In this document: positions 6,037-6,507 of the stretch, piece by piece
Layout: each line of letters starts with the position of its first letter
Numbering within the stretch: position 1 is the first letter of the stretch
NCBI GenBank assembly: GCA_031255655.1
Contig: JAIRSB010000101.1
Location: 1 to 6,507, forward strand
Direction of reading: 5' to 3'
Origin: Spirochaetaceae bacterium
Lineage (GTDB): Bacteria; Spirochaetota; Spirochaetia; Treponematales; Breznakiellaceae
Length of the DNA stretch: 6,507 nucleotides
Made by a program: the position numbers and the translations under genes
Notes under the pieces: model-generated
The model's input: the letters and a program-made list of their open reading frames with translations, nothing else
What the model was told of the DNA's origin: nothing
Databases searched by the model: none

Positions 6037-6507
6037 ATGAGGACAACAAAACGTCTATTCACCGCGCTGCTTTTTGCGATAACGGCAGTCATTTTAGGAG
6101 CGGCGGGCGGACAGGAACCCCGGCAAGAGGAAGCAGCCCTGTCGGACGGACTGCCGCTGGATGAGGGGATAAAGCAGGCAGCGCGGGACATTGAGGCGGC
6201 TCTGCCCGAAGGAACCCGCGTGGCGGCAGTAAACTTTAAATCCCCGTCCGCCTACTTTAGCGACTATCTTCTGGAGGAATTGCAGAGTATCTTCGTGAGC
6301 GACCGCAAGCTGGTCGTTGCCGAGCGCTCCCAGTTGGAACTGCTGCGGAATGAAGTCGACTTCCAGATGTCCGGCGAAGTGAGCGACGATGGCGCGGCAT
6401 CTTTGGGCAAATGGGTGGGAGCACAGGTGATAATCACCGGAAGCCTTACCGACATAGGCGACAGCTACCGCCTCCGGTTCAACGCGATAGACGTAGAGAC
6501 AGCGGTT
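6037..6507 (+). CDS. LpoB/CsgG-like secreted protein, partial (3' end beyond the window)
   Basis: The first 157 codons are present and the frame is open at the right edge. The N-terminus is a signal peptide: basic MRTTKR, a hydrophobic core to about residue 20, then GAAGG before a polar stretch. No lipobox Cys is seen, so export to the periplasm rather than lipidation is likely. The body (about 58-157) has the pattern of the CsgG / penicillin-binding-protein activator LpoB family: a strand at VAAVNF, a helix (YLLEELQSIF), LVVAERSQLELLRNE (92-106), FQMSGEVSDD (109-118) and GAQVIITGSL (128-137), then a strand with IDVET. This family acts in the cell envelope, but its role in spirochaetes is not defined by the sequence. 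GGAGG at 6028-6032, four bases before the ATG, is a strong ribosome site. An overlapping frame starting at 5952 is a shadow. Confidence 0.85.
   Translation, partial: MRTTKRLFTALLFAITAVILGAAGGQEPRQEEAALSDGLPLDEGIKQAARDIEAALPEGTRVAAVNFKSPSAYFSDYLLEELQSIFVSDRKLVVAERSQLELLRNEVDFQMSGEVSDDGAASLGKWVGAQVIITGSLTDIGDSYRLRFNAIDVETAV

Noticed and set aside
5952..6164. 70-codon frame preceding and overlapping the LpoB/CsgG-like gene
   Set aside because: It overlaps the signal peptide of the real gene in another frame, lacks a domain, and has a much weaker ribosome site.

Overview
The window reads like a chromosomal segment of a host-associated spirochaete, most likely Treponema or a close relative. The signs are a class III cyclase with a membrane-bound Cache-like sensor and HAMP linker, an LpoB/CsgG-like secreted protein of a type familiar from treponemes, an EPSP synthase with the SKSHTIR active-site variant, and two long poly-G tracts. 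The assignment rests on protein style only and is moderately confident. GC content is moderately high. By eye, the aroA region is GC-richer than the cyclase.

Layout. Positions 1-1028 (minus strand) hold one continuous reading frame that runs off the left edge. It encodes a membrane protein with three predicted membrane segments and no usual start codon; a CTG with a good Shine-Dalgarno sequence is the best start. Only 19 bases separate it from a divergent plus-strand gene (1048-1710) for a metallo-beta-lactamase-fold hydrolase of the glyoxalase II/YcbL type. A 12-bp palindrome containing TATAAT on both strands sits at this junction. The 115-bp gap after the hydrolase holds a hairpin-forming repeat of a common dispersed type with a G14 tract inside it. 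Next comes aroA (1826-3133), then a TTG-started 906-residue cyclase-like protein (3192-5912), and finally the start of an LpoB/CsgG-like secreted protein (6037 to the right edge).

The cyclase-like gene is the most interesting part. Its cytoplasmic N-terminus carries ten 9-residue acidic repeats encoded by a 27-bp tandem array. Its catalytic domain keeps the transition-state Asn and Arg and the base-binding Lys. Both positions where class III cyclases carry their metal-binding Asp look substituted (Met672, and the Leu-Thr-Gln segment at 714-716). Its last codons contain a G13 tract, so slippage would rewrite the C-terminal tail.

No tRNA, rRNA, CRISPR array, insertion-sequence transposase or attachment site was recognised. 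The plus-strand genes do not form an obvious single pathway. aroA is shikimate-pathway housekeeping; the cyclase and the LpoB-like protein are envelope or signalling functions.
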